64,000 nt of DNA, taken from the NCBI GenBank assembly GCA_020444545.1, contig JAHLKT010000007.1, positions 77,001 through 141,000 on the forward strand, read 5' to 3'. Made by a program: the position numbers and the translations under genes. The stretch's first letter is position 1. The number at the start of each line of letters is the position of its first letter. This document shows positions 1 through 8,421 of the stretch, piece by piece. A model generated the notes under the pieces. It made no database searches. It saw only the letters and a list, made by a program, of their open reading frames with translations, and was not told the DNA's origin. This DNA is from Desulfarculaceae bacterium (GTDB lineage Bacteria; Desulfobacterota; Desulfarculia; Desulfarculales; Desulfarculaceae).

Positions 1-276
1 CAGCGAGGCCATAAACATGAGCCGCCGCCCGGCCCGTCCGGTGCCCGCCCACCATGGGGAGCTTATGGCTTCCATCGCCGCGGCACGAGGCGCAGAATAA
101 TAAATGAGGGTGAAGGTTTGACTTTCGCTCTCGGATGCTTAGGTTAACCCTTAGATGACCGCGCCCGGAAAAAGCCAAATCCGGCGCGGCGAGCCTGAAC
201 AGAGAAAAGACTCCGTGCGGCTGGCAGCCGAAAGCGTTGGACCGCGCGGGGCCCTGTTGGGAAGAGGTGAATTATC
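1..276. other. Intergenic region upstream of the sigma factor gene
   Basis: No convincing gene was found here. A weak promoter-like pair for the sigma factor gene is visible: TTGACT at 118-123 and TAGGTT at 140-145, spaced 16 bases, but the -10 matches consensus at only three positions. The ribosome binding site AGAGGTG lies just before the start at 277. Confidence 0.4.
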
Positions 277-1359
277 ATGGCCGATAGCCGTGAATACAAA
301 GGGTCCGATTTCAGCCTGGACACTCCGGTCACCTATTTTAAGGAGGTCGAGGGACGGGATCTGTTGACCCCGGAGCGCGAACTGGAACTGGGTAAGGCCA
401 TCCAGGATGGGCGCGACGCCATATTGAGCAGAGCCCTGGACATCATCAAAAGCGACAAGGACGCCAGCGACAGCTGCGTGCGCATCGAGGCCTGGTTGGC
501 CGACAGCCACAAGTCGCCCATGTCCGTCGAAGACGTGATGGCCGACACCTTCGAGCTGTTGCAGCGGGCCGCCGCCAAAAAGAAGCCGACCAAGAAGCTG
601 GCCAAGACCCTGGAGGAGATCGAGGACGCCCGCCTGCGGGTGGAGATCGCCGTGCAGGAGATGGTGGAGGCCAACCTGCGTCTGGCCGTGTCCATCGCCA
701 AGAAGTACACCTTCCGTGGCCTGAGCTTCGCCGACCTGATTCAGGAAGGCAACATCGGCCTGATGAAGGCGGTGAACCGCTACGACTACAAGACCGGCTA
801 CCGCTTCAGCACCTTTGCCTCCTGGTGGATCCGCCAGACCATCAGCCGGGCCATCTACGACCAGGCCCGCACCATCCGGATCCCGATCCACCTCCTGGAG
901 CTCCGCTCCAAGTACTTCCGGGTCTACTACGGCCTGCTGAAGGAGCTGGGCCGCGAGCCTTCCCCCAAGGAAGTGGCCGAGAAGGTGGGCATCGACGAGG
1001 GCAAGGTCAAGGAGATCGTGAACCTGACCCTGGACTCCACCAGCCTGGAGACCCCGGTGGGCGAGGACGGCGACGAGCTGGGCGACTTCATCGAGAACAA
1101 GGAGGCCGAGAACGCCTTCGAGAAGGTGGGTGAGGGCGAAATGCACATCCACCTGGGCGAGGCCCTGGAGTCCCTGGACGACCGTGAGAAGCGAATCCTG
1201 GAGATGCGCTTCGGCCTGGGCGACGAGGACGAGCACACCCTGGAGCAGGTGGGCCAGGTCTTTGGCCTGAGCCGCGAGCGGGTGCGCCAGATCGAGAAAA
1301 AGGCCCTGCAGCGCCTGCGTCATCCCCAATGGCGCGCCATCCTGGAGGACCACGTCTAG
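277..1359 (+). CDS. RNA polymerase sigma-70 family factor (group 1/2)
   Basis: This 360-residue protein is a primary-like or RpoS-like sigma factor that directs core RNA polymerase to promoters. Region 1.2 is near residues 14-45, followed by a Lys/Glu-rich spacer of about 80 residues. Region 2 runs around residues 125-200, with NLRLAVSIAKKY, the DLIQEGNIGLMKAV core-binding helix and the RFSTFASWWIRQTI -10 melting motif. Region 3 (SPKEVAEKVGI) is around 230-290, and region 4 at the C-terminus contains the SRERVRQIEKKAL helix-turn-helix. There is no long acidic region 1.1, so it is shorter than a housekeeping RpoD and group 2 is likely. The ATG at 277 has a good AGAGGTG site. A strong terminator follows and no partner gene is co-transcribed. 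The housekeeping role itself cannot be excluded. Confidence 0.95.
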   Translation: MADSREYKGSDFSLDTPVTYFKEVEGRDLLTPERELELGKAIQDGRDAILSRALDIIKSDKDASDSCVRIEAWLADSHKSPMSVEDVMADTFELLQRAAAKKKPTKKLAKTLEEIEDARLRVEIAVQEMVEANLRLAVSIAKKYTFRGLSFADLIQEGNIGLMKAVNRYDYKTGYRFSTFASWWIRQTISRAIYDQARTIRIPIHLLELRSKYFRVYYGLLKELGREPSPKEVAEKVGIDEGKVKEIVNLTLDSTSLETPVGEDGDELGDFIENKEAENAFEKVGEGEMHIHLGEALESLDDREKRILEMRFGLGDEDEHTLEQVGQVFGLSRERVRQIEKKALQRLRHPQWRAILEDHV

Positions 1360-1385
1360 GCCCCAAAGCCTACTCAGCACACCCC

Positions 1386-1415
1386 AAGGCCCCGCCGGAT
1401 TCCGGCGGGGCCTTT
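1386..1415 (+). terminator. Rho-independent terminator after the sigma factor gene
   Basis: A GC-rich perfect stem (GGCCCCGCCGG / CCGGCGGGGCC) with a three-base loop is followed by TTTCTCTT. It sits 27 bases after the sigma factor stop codon. The flanking AA/TT bases make it partly symmetrical, so it may also stop the convergent flavodoxin-TPR transcript. Confidence 0.9.
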
Positions 1416-1437
1416 CTCTTGCCTATGGCGCGGGCCG

Positions 1438-1758
1438 CTAGTGGACCGCGATGCTCCGCGACACCCGGTCCAGGTTCTCGGCCATGACCCGGCCCAGCAC
1501 CGTCTCGCCGCCCAGCTTGCCTTGGATCATCTCCAGGGCGGCCTGGTAATGCTCCCTGGCCTGGGCTGGCTCGCCCTTCATCTCCAGCACGATGCCCAGG
1601 TTGTTCATGATCTTGGCCTGGTAGCATTCCAGGCCGATGGCGCGCACCTCGTCGAGGGCGGTGCGCAGCTTGCCCACCGCGCCCTCCAGGTCGCCAGAGT
1701 TGCAGGCGTCCATGCCGTTGCGGTGCAGATTGATGATTCGTTTTGCCCTGCAAGCCAT
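1438..1758 (-). CDS. Small TPR-like protein downstream of flavodoxin
   Basis: This is a 106-residue cytoplasmic protein with about two TPR-like helical hairpins. One is around residues 14-50 (NGMDACNSGDLEGAVGKL...) and the second around 52-85 (NNLGIVLEMKGEPAQAREHY). It has no signal peptide or enzyme motif, so a scaffold or protein-binding role is the most that can be said. The ATG at 1758 was chosen because AAAGGAGG lies just upstream; the frame stays open further upstream, but that stretch is low-complexity Arg/Gly. It is the second gene of a two-gene operon, 38 bases after the flavodoxin gene, so a role linked to that electron carrier is possible but unproven. Confidence 0.8.
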   Translation of the reverse strand: MACRAKRIINLHRNGMDACNSGDLEGAVGKLRTALDEVRAIGLECYQAKIMNNLGIVLEMKGEPAQAREHYQAALEMIQGKLGGETVLGRVMAENLDRVSRSIAVH

Positions 1759-1796
1759 GCCCTGAATCCTGCCTCCTTTCGCGCCGCGCGGGGCCT

Positions 1797-2309
<513 letters not shown>

Positions 2310-2401
2310 CTAACTAAAGAGATACCCGATTGCGCCCCTAATGCAAATAAAAAATTAATTGTCTCGTTATTTCATCTGGTTGCCCTGGGAAAGGGCAAAT
2401 A

Positions 2402-2430
2402 AAAAGGCGCCCGGGTTTCCCCGGACGCCC
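2402..2430 (-). terminator. Rho-independent terminator for the repeat lipoprotein operon
   Basis: Read on the minus strand, the stem GGCGTCCGGG / CCCGGGCGCC (one G-T pair, GAAA loop) is followed by TTTTTATTTG. It lies about 25 bases after the stop codon of the lipoprotein gene and separates it from the flavodoxin promoter region. Confidence 0.9.
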
Positions 2431-2453
2431 CGATTGTCTCTAGGCCAGGCCGC

Positions 2454-3071
2454 TTACTTGCCCGCGGGCTTGAGCCCCTTCTTGCGGTAGTCGATGGCCT
2501 TGTTCAGGTCGAAGCCGTTCTTCTTCCAGTTGGCCGCCTCGGGCGGGTCGAAGCCCTGGGCCTGCCAGGCCTTGGCCTCGTTGGTGGAGAAGCCCAGGCC
2601 GTTCCATTGCTTGGCGTCCAGGGGCCCGAAACCGGCCTTGTGCCAAGCCTGGGCCAGCTGCGGGTCCGCGAAACCGTTGTCGCTCCACTGCTTGGCCTGG
2701 TGGGCGTTGAAGCCGGTGGCCGCGATCCAGGCCTGGGTCTGTTGCAGGCTGAAGCCGCCCTTTTTCCACACCGCCGCGTCCTGGGGGCTGAAGCGGGCCA
2801 GGCGCCAGTCGCGGGCCTCGCCCGGGCCGAAGCCGGCCTTGTACCAGGCCGCGATGTCCGGGCCGTCGGTGAACCCGGCGTTGGTCCAGGCCTTGGACTG
2901 GGCCGGGCTGATGCCCACCCCGCGCAGGGCGTTAGCGTACTCCGGCGAGGCGCCCACCGCCTGCCAGGCTCCCTTGTCGGTTTCGGAGAAACCATCCCAA
3001 CTGCCGGTGGTGGCGCAGGCGGCCAAAAAGGCCAGGCACAGGGCCGTCACCAGCAACAGGCTTTTATGCAT
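2454..3071 (-). CDS. Lipoprotein built of about eleven 13-residue W/GF repeats
   Basis: This 205-residue protein starts with a lipoprotein signal ending in the lipobox LAAC, so it should be membrane-anchored by about residue 19. Almost all of the mature part is a tandem array of 13-14-residue units of the form GFxxxxAxxWxxx, for example GFGPGEARDWRLA and GFSTNEAKAWQAQ, with about eleven copies. No enzyme signature is visible; short helical repeats with regular Trp and Gly-Phe suggest a superhelical binding surface. The ATG at 3071 has AAGGAGG upstream. It is the second gene of an operon, 38 bases after a secreted protein gene, and ends at a strong terminator. I do not recognise a named family. 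Confidence 0.85.
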   Translation of the reverse strand: MHKSLLLVTALCLAFLAACATTGSWDGFSETDKGAWQAVGASPEYANALRGVGISPAQSKAWTNAGFTDGPDIAAWYKAGFGPGEARDWRLARFSPQDAAVWKKGGFSLQQTQAWIAATGFNAHQAKQWSDNGFADPQLAQAWHKAGFGPLDAKQWNGLGFSTNEAKAWQAQGFDPPEAANWKKNGFDLNKAIDYRKKGLKPAGK

Positions 3072-3109
3072 CCCCAACTTGTCCTCCTTGCTTATGGCTT
3101 TCCGAATTC

Positions 3110-3607
3110 TCAATAGCTGCAAACCAGCTCCACCACGGCCTCCCCGGGCCAGGGCTCGCTCCCGGCTTCCATGATAACCGAAAAGGTGGTGTCGCCGAAG
3201 TAACCGGTATGGAGGGTCATGTCCAGGGGGTCGCCCGCCTTCTGGTTCTTGAACTCCACCTTGCTGCCCTCGCTGGTGGTCACCTTGCCGGAGTACTGGT
3301 TGGCCGGCCCCACCACCCGGGCGGTGCAGTTGAGGGTGTAGCCGAAGCAATAGGCGCTGGCGGTGTCTTTGCCCTTGCCCGCGTTCATGGGCAGGCGGAA
3401 GCGCACCTTCTTTTGCGAGCCCAAGGCCTGTTTGCTCTGCGCCTGGTCCGGGATGCCCTGGGCCTGGCGTTGAGCGTGGATGTCGTCGGCCAGGGCCTTG
3501 GTGGCCTCGTGCAAATGTCCCACCGGTTCGTTGCCGGCGGCCCGGGCCGCGCCGCCCGCCATGAGAGCCAAGGCCAGAATCGCAAGCCAGATAACCCCTC
3601 GTTTCAT
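3110..3607 (-). CDS. Secreted/periplasmic protein of unknown function
   Basis: This 165-residue protein has a classical signal peptide (MKRGVIWLAILALALMAGG) with cleavage likely after ARA near residue 23. The mature part begins with a helical, Gln/Ala-rich stretch and continues as a beta-rich domain with two Cys residues (YCFGYTLNC and a C-terminal VCSY) that could form disulfides. The ATG at 3607 is preceded by AAGGAGGAGGGA; upstream in-frame starts lack such a site. It heads the operon with the 13-residue-repeat lipoprotein, so the two may act together in the envelope. I do not recognise the family. Confidence 0.8.
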   Translation of the reverse strand: MKRGVIWLAILALALMAGGAARAAGNEPVGHLHEATKALADDIHAQRQAQGIPDQAQSKQALGSQKKVRFRLPMNAGKGKDTASAYCFGYTLNCTARVVGPANQYSGKVTTSEGSKVEFKNQKAGDPLDMTLHTGYFGDTTFSVIMEAGSEPWPGEAVVELVCSY

Positions 3608-3756
3608 GCTCCCTCCTCCTTCCATGCCGATAGACCTATTTAATATATCCAATCGGGCCTCCGACACAATCCCCAAGCTAAAGCCGCAAGCCTTTACTAT
3701 CCCCCCCCGCTTGAGTATGCTTGGGGCCACACTGGTTCAATCGGCGAGGAAGATCA
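3608..3756. promoter_or_regulatory. Divergent intergenic region with an 8-bp inverted repeat
   Basis: This gap must contain the promoters of the secreted-protein operon (minus) and of the cysteine synthase fusion (plus). A perfect inverted repeat, CCCCAAGC at 3671-3678 and GCTTGGGG at 3719-3726, flanks an AT-rich segment and could be an operator or a long-loop leader hairpin for the fusion gene. No clear -35/-10 could be assigned. Confidence 0.35.
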
Positions 3757-6078
3757 ATGAGCCCCCGTGTGGATAACATCCTGGAGCTGGTGGGCGGCAC
3801 CCCCCTGGTGCGCATCAACCGGCTCAACCACAACCCCGGCGTGACCGTCTACGCCAAGCTGGAGTTCATGAACCCCGGCGGTTCGGTGAAGGACCGCCCG
3901 GCGCTCAACATGATCGAAGAGGCCGAGCGGCGCGGCGAGCTGACCAAGGACAAGGTCCTTCTGGAGGCCACCAGCGGCAACACCGGCATCGGCCTGGCCA
4001 TGGCCTGCGCGGTCAAGGGCTACAAGATGCTCTTCACCATGGCCGAGTCCGCCTCTTTGGAGCGGCGCAAGATTCTCAAGGCCTACGGCGCGGAGATACT
4101 GCTCACCCCGGCCCACATGTCCACCGACGGGGCCATCGAGGAGGCCTACCGCCTGGCCCGCGAGGAGCCGGAGCGCTACTTCCTGGTGGACCAGTTCAAC
4201 AACGACGACAACTGGCGGGCCCACGCCGCCGAAGGCTCCACGGCCGACGAGATCTACGCCGACACCGAGGGCAAGGTGGACCTGGTGGTTTCCACCCTGG
4301 GCACCTCGGGCACGGTGATGGGCCTCACCCGACGCTTTCATCAGATAGACCCCAAGGTCAAGGTGGTGGCGGTGGAGCCCTACCAGGGCCACAAGATTCA
4401 GGGCCTCAAGAACATGAAGGAGTCCTACGCCCCGGGCATCTTCGCCCCCGGCGAGGTGGACATCCTGGTCAACGTGGACGACGACAGCGCCTACGAGATG
4501 AGCCGCCGCCTGGCCCGCGAGGAAGGCATCTTCGTGGGCATGAGCGCGGGCGCGGCCATGAAAGTGGCCCTGGACCAGGCCGCCACCCTGCCCGACGGCT
4601 CGGTGGTGGTGGCCCTTTTGCCCGACGGCGGCGAGCGCTATTTGTCCACCCCCCTGTTCAGCAGCGAAAAGGTGCCCATCCCGCTGAGGTTCTACAACAC
4701 CCTCAGCCGCGAGGTGGAGGATCTGGTCCCCACCCAGCCCGGCCGGGTGGGCATCTACGCCTGCGGCCCCTCCCTGGACGGCCCGCCGGATTTGGGCCTG
4801 GGCCGCCGCATGATCTTCGCGGACCTGGTGCGCCGCTATCTGGAGTTTAGGGGCTTCGAGGTCAAGCTGGTGATAAACATCGCCGACGTGGACGACCGCA
4901 CCATCAACCAGTGCCTCAAGGAAGGGGCGGACTGGAAACAGTTCACCGCCAAGTGGGAGCGCGTGTTCTTCGAGGACATGGCCGCCCTGGGCATGCGGCC
5001 CGCCCTGGACTACCCCAAGGCCTCCGAGCACATTAGCGAGATGGTGGACACCGCCCGCGACCTGTTGGACAAGGGCCTGGCCTACGAGAAACTCAGAAGC
5101 ATCTACTTCAACATCAGCCGCTTCGAGAAATACGGCAAGCTTTCGGGGGTGGACATCGCGGCCACCCAGTGCGACAAGCACACGGACTACGACTATTACG
5201 AGAAGGACAACCCGCGCGACTTCACCATCTTCAAGCGGGCCTCCCTGGCCGATCTGAAGGCGGGCATCTACTGGCAGACCCCCTGGGGCAACGTGCGCCC
5301 GGGCTGGCATGTGGAGTGCGCCACCATGTCCTCCAAGCACCTGGGCCAGCCCTTTGACATCCACCTGGCCTCCACGGATTTGATCTTCCCCCACGGCGAG
5401 AACGAGATCGCCGTGGCCGAGGGCCTGACCGGCAAGCCCCTGGCCAACCTTTGGATGCACTCCGAGGTGGTCATGGTCGAGGGCAAGAAGGCCTCGCGGG
5501 TGGTGGGCAACGACGTGACCATCCGCGAGATCCTGGACCAGGGCTACAGTCCGGCCGCGGTGCGCTTCTGGCTTTTGGGCCAGCACTACCGCCGCCCGCT
5601 GACCTACGACCAGGAGCAGCTGGACCAGGCGGCCAAGTCGGTGGAGCGTATCAACGACTTCGTGGCGCGGCTGAGCTTCATCAGCCCCTGCTCCCACGCC
5701 CCGGACCTGGACCAGTATCTCTACGAGCTCAAGAGCGGCATCCAGGAGGCCATGGACAATGACCTCAACGTGCCCAAGGCCATGGGACATCTCTTCACCT
5801 TCATCCGGCGCATTAACCGCCTGATGAACAGTCAGCAGATGGACGCCTCCCAGGTGGAGAAGGTGCTGGGCTTTTTGGAGCAGGCCAACCAGGTGCTGGG
5901 CATCATCGACCTGGAGCGCCCGGCCCGCGACCCCGAGATCGACGAGCTGCTCACCCGCCGCCAGGCCGCCCGCGCCTCGGGCGACTTCGCCCTGGCCGAC
6001 CAGCTCCGCGAAGAACTGGCCCAGCGCGGCATACAGGTTATCGATACGCCCAGCGGCTCCCGCTGGTGCCGCATGTAG
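3757..6078 (+). CDS. Cysteine synthase fused to a CysRS-like domain with degenerate ATP motifs
   Basis: This is a 773-residue fusion. Residues 1-305 are an O-acetylserine sulfhydrylase-type PLP enzyme with lysine K45 in GGSVKDRP, the substrate loop TSGNTG (72-77) and the phosphate-binding GTSGT (182-186). Residues 306-773 align end to end with cysteinyl-tRNA synthetase, including the anticodon-binding C-terminus. The four zinc ligands expected from E. coli CysRS (C28, C209, H234, E238) are kept as C336, C521, H546 and E550. However, the HIGH motif reads DLGL (345-348) and KMSKS reads KASRV (578-582), while HHENE reads HGENE. The domain should therefore still bind cysteine but may not activate it with ATP. 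The ATG at 3757 has AGGA six bases upstream. Likely roles (inference) are a cysteine sensor on cysteine synthase or an unusual ligase. The N-terminal activity is secure; the C-terminal one is not. Confidence 0.92.
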   Translation: MSPRVDNILELVGGTPLVRINRLNHNPGVTVYAKLEFMNPGGSVKDRPALNMIEEAERRGELTKDKVLLEATSGNTGIGLAMACAVKGYKMLFTMAESASLERRKILKAYGAEILLTPAHMSTDGAIEEAYRLAREEPERYFLVDQFNNDDNWRAHAAEGSTADEIYADTEGKVDLVVSTLGTSGTVMGLTRRFHQIDPKVKVVAVEPYQGHKIQGLKNMKESYAPGIFAPGEVDILVNVDDDSAYEMSRRLAREEGIFVGMSAGAAMKVALDQAATLPDGSVVVALLPDGGERYLSTPLFSSEKVPIPLRFYNTLSREVEDLVPTQPGRVGIYACGPSLDGPPDLGLGRRMIFADLVRRYLEFRGFEVKLVINIADVDDRTINQCLKEGADWKQFTAKWERVFFEDMAALGMRPALDYPKASEHISEMVDTARDLLDKGLAYEKLRSIYFNISRFEKYGKLSGVDIAATQCDKHTDYDYYEKDNPRDFTIFKRASLADLKAGIYWQTPWGNVRPGWHVECATMSSKHLGQPFDIHLASTDLIFPHGENEIAVAEGLTGKPLANLWMHSEVVMVEGKKASRVVGNDVTIREILDQGYSPAAVRFWLLGQHYRRPLTYDQEQLDQAAKSVERINDFVARLSFISPCSHAPDLDQYLYELKSGIQEAMDNDLNVPKAMGHLFTFIRRINRLMNSQQMDASQVEKVLGFLEQANQVLGIIDLERPARDPEIDELLTRRQAARASGDFALADQLREELAQRGIQVIDTPSGSRWCRM

Positions 6079-6195
6079 CTCGGCGGCCGATTGCTGGCTG
6101 CGGCGCGTGTTTCGCGTTTTGACTCCCTCGACGTATTGACCACATACGCCTCGGCCGCCAAAACGCTGCAACTGCGCGCCTCGCCGACGCACTCA
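6079..6195. repeat. HP1 dispersed hairpin element, copy A
   Basis: This copy follows the fusion gene. Its core at 6127-6154 reads CCTCGACGTATT, a short spacer, then ATACGCCTCGG. Flanking arms such as CGCGTTTTG and CAAAACGC make a longer imperfect hairpin. The same core occurs six more times in this window, always between genes. Confidence 0.75.
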
Positions 6196-6279
6196 ACCGC
6201 CTCGCCTCTTGCAGGCGGGGCTGTCTTGCTCGGGCGTTAATCGGAGCTCCCCAGCGCTCCGGCAGTTCAGTCTTTTTTT

Positions 6280-7260
6280 CTTCCTATCTCTTCTCCCCCA
6301 CCACCCCCCGCCGGGGTCGCCAAGGGGCCGGCATCTCCCCGCCCTGTGCAGGCCTGCTTCCAACCAGCCTCGCTAATATTCCTCGCCCGCAACTCCGCTT
6401 GCCCTACTCAGCGACCACGCCCCGCCAGCGAGCGCCTCTCGTTTTCCCCAGCCCTTATGCCGGCCCCGAGTGACCCCGACAAAAAAACGCTTTTTCCTTT
6501 TCTTTTTCCCTCCTCTTTTCTTCTCGCCCGCCACGCCCCGCCAGCGAGCGCCTCTCGTTTTCCCCAGCTCTTATGCCGGCCCCGCGCGACCCCGGTAAAA
6601 AACGCTTTTTCTTTTTCTTTTCTTCCTCTCTTTTCTTTGCTGCAAGCCGGAGACAACACCAACGAAGATCGCCACGGAGCGGCGGAAGACCTCTCCCTTT
6701 TCTCCCGCCGCCCGTTACCGCCGCTCCTCGCGATGACTTTCTGATTTCTGTAATTAAGAAAGCAAAAATGGAGTTTCGTGTCGGCCCTCCGGCACGCGAG
6801 AGTCTCTCGGGCGGGGATAAACCCCGCCCCTACATCGGCCCGCCTTTGCCCCAGCGGTTCGTTGCTTCTCTTTTCCCCCACCACCCCCCGCCGGGGTCGC
6901 CAAGGGGCCGGCGTCTCCTCGCCCCGCCCCAACGCCCCTCCCGCCGACCCGCCAAAAATAAAAGCAAGCGCAACTCCGCTTGCCTCTCTCCGACCGCGCC
7001 CCGCCAGCGAGCGCTCCTCATTTGCCCCATCCCTTATGCCGGCCCCGAGTGACCCCGACAAAAAAAACGCCTTTTCCTTTTCTTTTTCCCTCCTCTTTTC
7101 TTCTCGCCCTCCGCGCCCCGCCAGCGAGCGCCTCTCGTTTTCCCCAGCCCTTATGCCGGCCCCGAGTGACCCCGACAAAAAACGCTTTTCTTTTTCTTTT
7201 CTTTTCTCTTCTCCTCTTCTCCTCTCCTCTCCCTTCCCCCTTCTTCCCCCTCCCGCCAAA
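6280..7260. repeat. Composite polypyrimidine repeat cluster
   Basis: About 1 kb without a real gene. It contains four direct copies (starting near 6416, 6531, 7001 and 7111) of a unit of roughly 110-120 bases. Each has CGCCCCGCCAGCGAGCG, then TTATGCCGGCCCCGAGTGAC, then a purine-poor tract rich in TTTTC and CCTC. Two copies of a second module (CCGCCGGGGTCGCCAAGGGG) lie near 6305 and 6887. The unit at 6660-6740 also carries GCGATGAC and CGAAGATCGCCACG segments. The same modules appear in opposite orientation at 39960-40830. Open frames across this region are low-complexity and not credible as genes. Confidence 0.8.
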
Positions 7261-7328
7261 CTCCTTGCCTCTTCCCGCCCCACGGGCGAATATAGATCAA
7301 TGCTCCCCTCATGCCCGGAGAGTGCCTC

Positions 7329-7718
7329 ATGGCCGACAAAATAGCGAGACAAGCCTTGCTGCGCGCGGTGGAGGGCCTGGCCCCTTACCCGGCGATGCTC
7401 ATGCCCACCCAGGGCGGCTGGGAGGTGGTCTTTCCCAACCTGGCCCGCCTCACCGCTTGGGGCCCCAACAAGGATATGGCCTGCCACAACGGCGAGGAGG
7501 CCCTCACCCTGACCCTGGGCCAGATGATCGCCGCCGGCGACGAGCCGCCGCGCCCCAGCGACCCCGAGCGCCTGGTGCCCGACGAGGAGGAGCCCCCCGG
7601 CTCCGAGCTGATCATGCTGGAGCCCGACAAGGCGGTGCTGCGCGCCCGCCTGGGCCTCACCCAAAAGGAAAAGGGCAGCCCCCTGGGCAGCACCCTGGGC
7701 CGCCTGGGTCGCAAATAG
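7329..7718 (+). CDS. HicB-like small protein
   Basis: This 129-residue protein resembles the HicB antitoxin fold in its first 75 residues. A YPAMLMPTQGGWEVVFPNL strand pair is followed by an alpha-helical segment (NGEEALTLTLGQMIAAG) and a Pro-rich PPRPSDPERL tail, as in HicB 'partial RNase H' domains. The remaining 50 residues are acidic and then basic with no clear DNA-binding domain. No HicA-type toxin gene lies next to it, so it may be an orphan or act outside toxin-antitoxin pairing. The ATG at 7329 is preceded by GGAGAG; an in-frame ATG at 7311 is less well placed. It directly follows the repeat cluster. Confidence 0.7.
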   Translation: MADKIARQALLRAVEGLAPYPAMLMPTQGGWEVVFPNLARLTAWGPNKDMACHNGEEALTLTLGQMIAAGDEPPRPSDPERLVPDEEEPPGSELIMLEPDKAVLRARLGLTQKEKGSPLGSTLGRLGRK

Positions 7719-7757
7719 GTCCGCGCCCAGGGCCACCCGCGACGAAAAGAGGAAAAC

Positions 7758-8141
7758 ATGAAGGCGTTCAAGTTGCTCACTTTGGCGGTTATGCTGGGCG
7801 CGGCCCTGTGCCTGGCCGCCCCGGCCTCGGCCTACACCGTGTACAACCAGGTGGCCTATCAGGCCTGCATCATCGACGGGGGGCACCCGGAAAATTGCGC
7901 CTTCACCGTGGACCCCAAAGGCAAGTTCAAGGCCTGGGACTCCGCCCCCTTGGTGGTGTGGTTCAACTACAACACCAAGCCCGGGGTCTGCTACCTGAGC
8001 CAGCAGTACGTGCGCTTAATCCGCAGCGGCTCGGCCAAGATGTACGCGGACAGGGTGGAGGTCTACGACAAGGACGGCAAGCTGCGCCAGACGGTGGGCA
8101 TGCGGCTCCAGACCTGCGGCCAACGCACCCCGGGCAAGTAA
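7758..8141 (+). CDS. Small secreted protein of unknown function
   Basis: This 127-residue protein has a clear signal peptide (hydrophobic stretch at residues 5-22, cleavage likely after ASA near residue 25). The mature domain of about 100 residues contains four Cys (ACIIDG, NCAFTV, VCYLSQ, QTCGQR) that could form two disulfides, and it is rich in Tyr and Val, suggesting a beta fold. AAGAGGAAAAC precedes the ATG. It lies 39 bases after the HicB-like gene and may be co-transcribed. I do not recognise the family. Confidence 0.8.
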   Translation: MKAFKLLTLAVMLGAALCLAAPASAYTVYNQVAYQACIIDGGHPENCAFTVDPKGKFKAWDSAPLVVWFNYNTKPGVCYLSQQYVRLIRSGSAKMYADRVEVYDKDGKLRQTVGMRLQTCGQRTPGK

Positions 8142-8281
8142 TTCGCCCAGCATCCATGCGGCCTGCCGGTGGCCACTCATTTCAGCCCGTATTTATGCGG
8201 GATAAAATCAGCAATGATAATGGCCAGTATTTATGCGACCTGCGTAGCAGACCCCCAGCCGCGCGGCCAGATGCTTGAGAG

Positions 8282-8412
8282 CAAGGCAATCTCCGGGGGT
8301 TTTCCATCTTCGGCGAAAAACGAAGTTGCAGGGATTTGGCGAGCGAGGCGTATGCCGCAATACGTCGAGCGAGATAAATCGCGAAACGAGTTTTGCAGCC
8401 AGGATGGGGAGC
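8282..8412. repeat. HP1 dispersed hairpin element, copy F (inverted)
   Basis: This copy has the HP1 core in the opposite orientation at 8343-8371 (GCGAGGCGTAT, spacer, ATACGTCGAGCGAG). It fills the gap between the convergent secreted-protein and Smr genes. The flanking arms are more diverged than in copies B, D and E. Confidence 0.6.
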
Positions 8413-8421
8413 CCTCGCGCC

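Noticed and set aside
151-1380. Long minus-strand frame opposite the sigma factor gene
   Set aside because: Same shadow effect; its composition (Leu/Val/Gly/His) and lack of motifs contrast with the clear sigma-70 signatures on the plus strand.
3754-6192. Open frame of about 810 codons on the minus strand, antisense to the cysteine synthase fusion
   Set aside because: It mirrors the codon pattern of a clearly coding plus-strand gene in high-GC DNA, is rich in His/Leu/Gly/Val with no domain pattern, and has no ribosome binding site.
6280-7260. CRISPR-like array
   Set aside because: The repeats are about 110-120 bases, diverged and unevenly spaced, with no unique spacers and no cas genes.
6408-7886. 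492-codon minus-strand frame across the repeat cluster
   Set aside because: The translation is low-complexity (EKKEKEK, RGGREEKR) and follows the repeat units, so it is an artefact of the polypyrimidine tracts.
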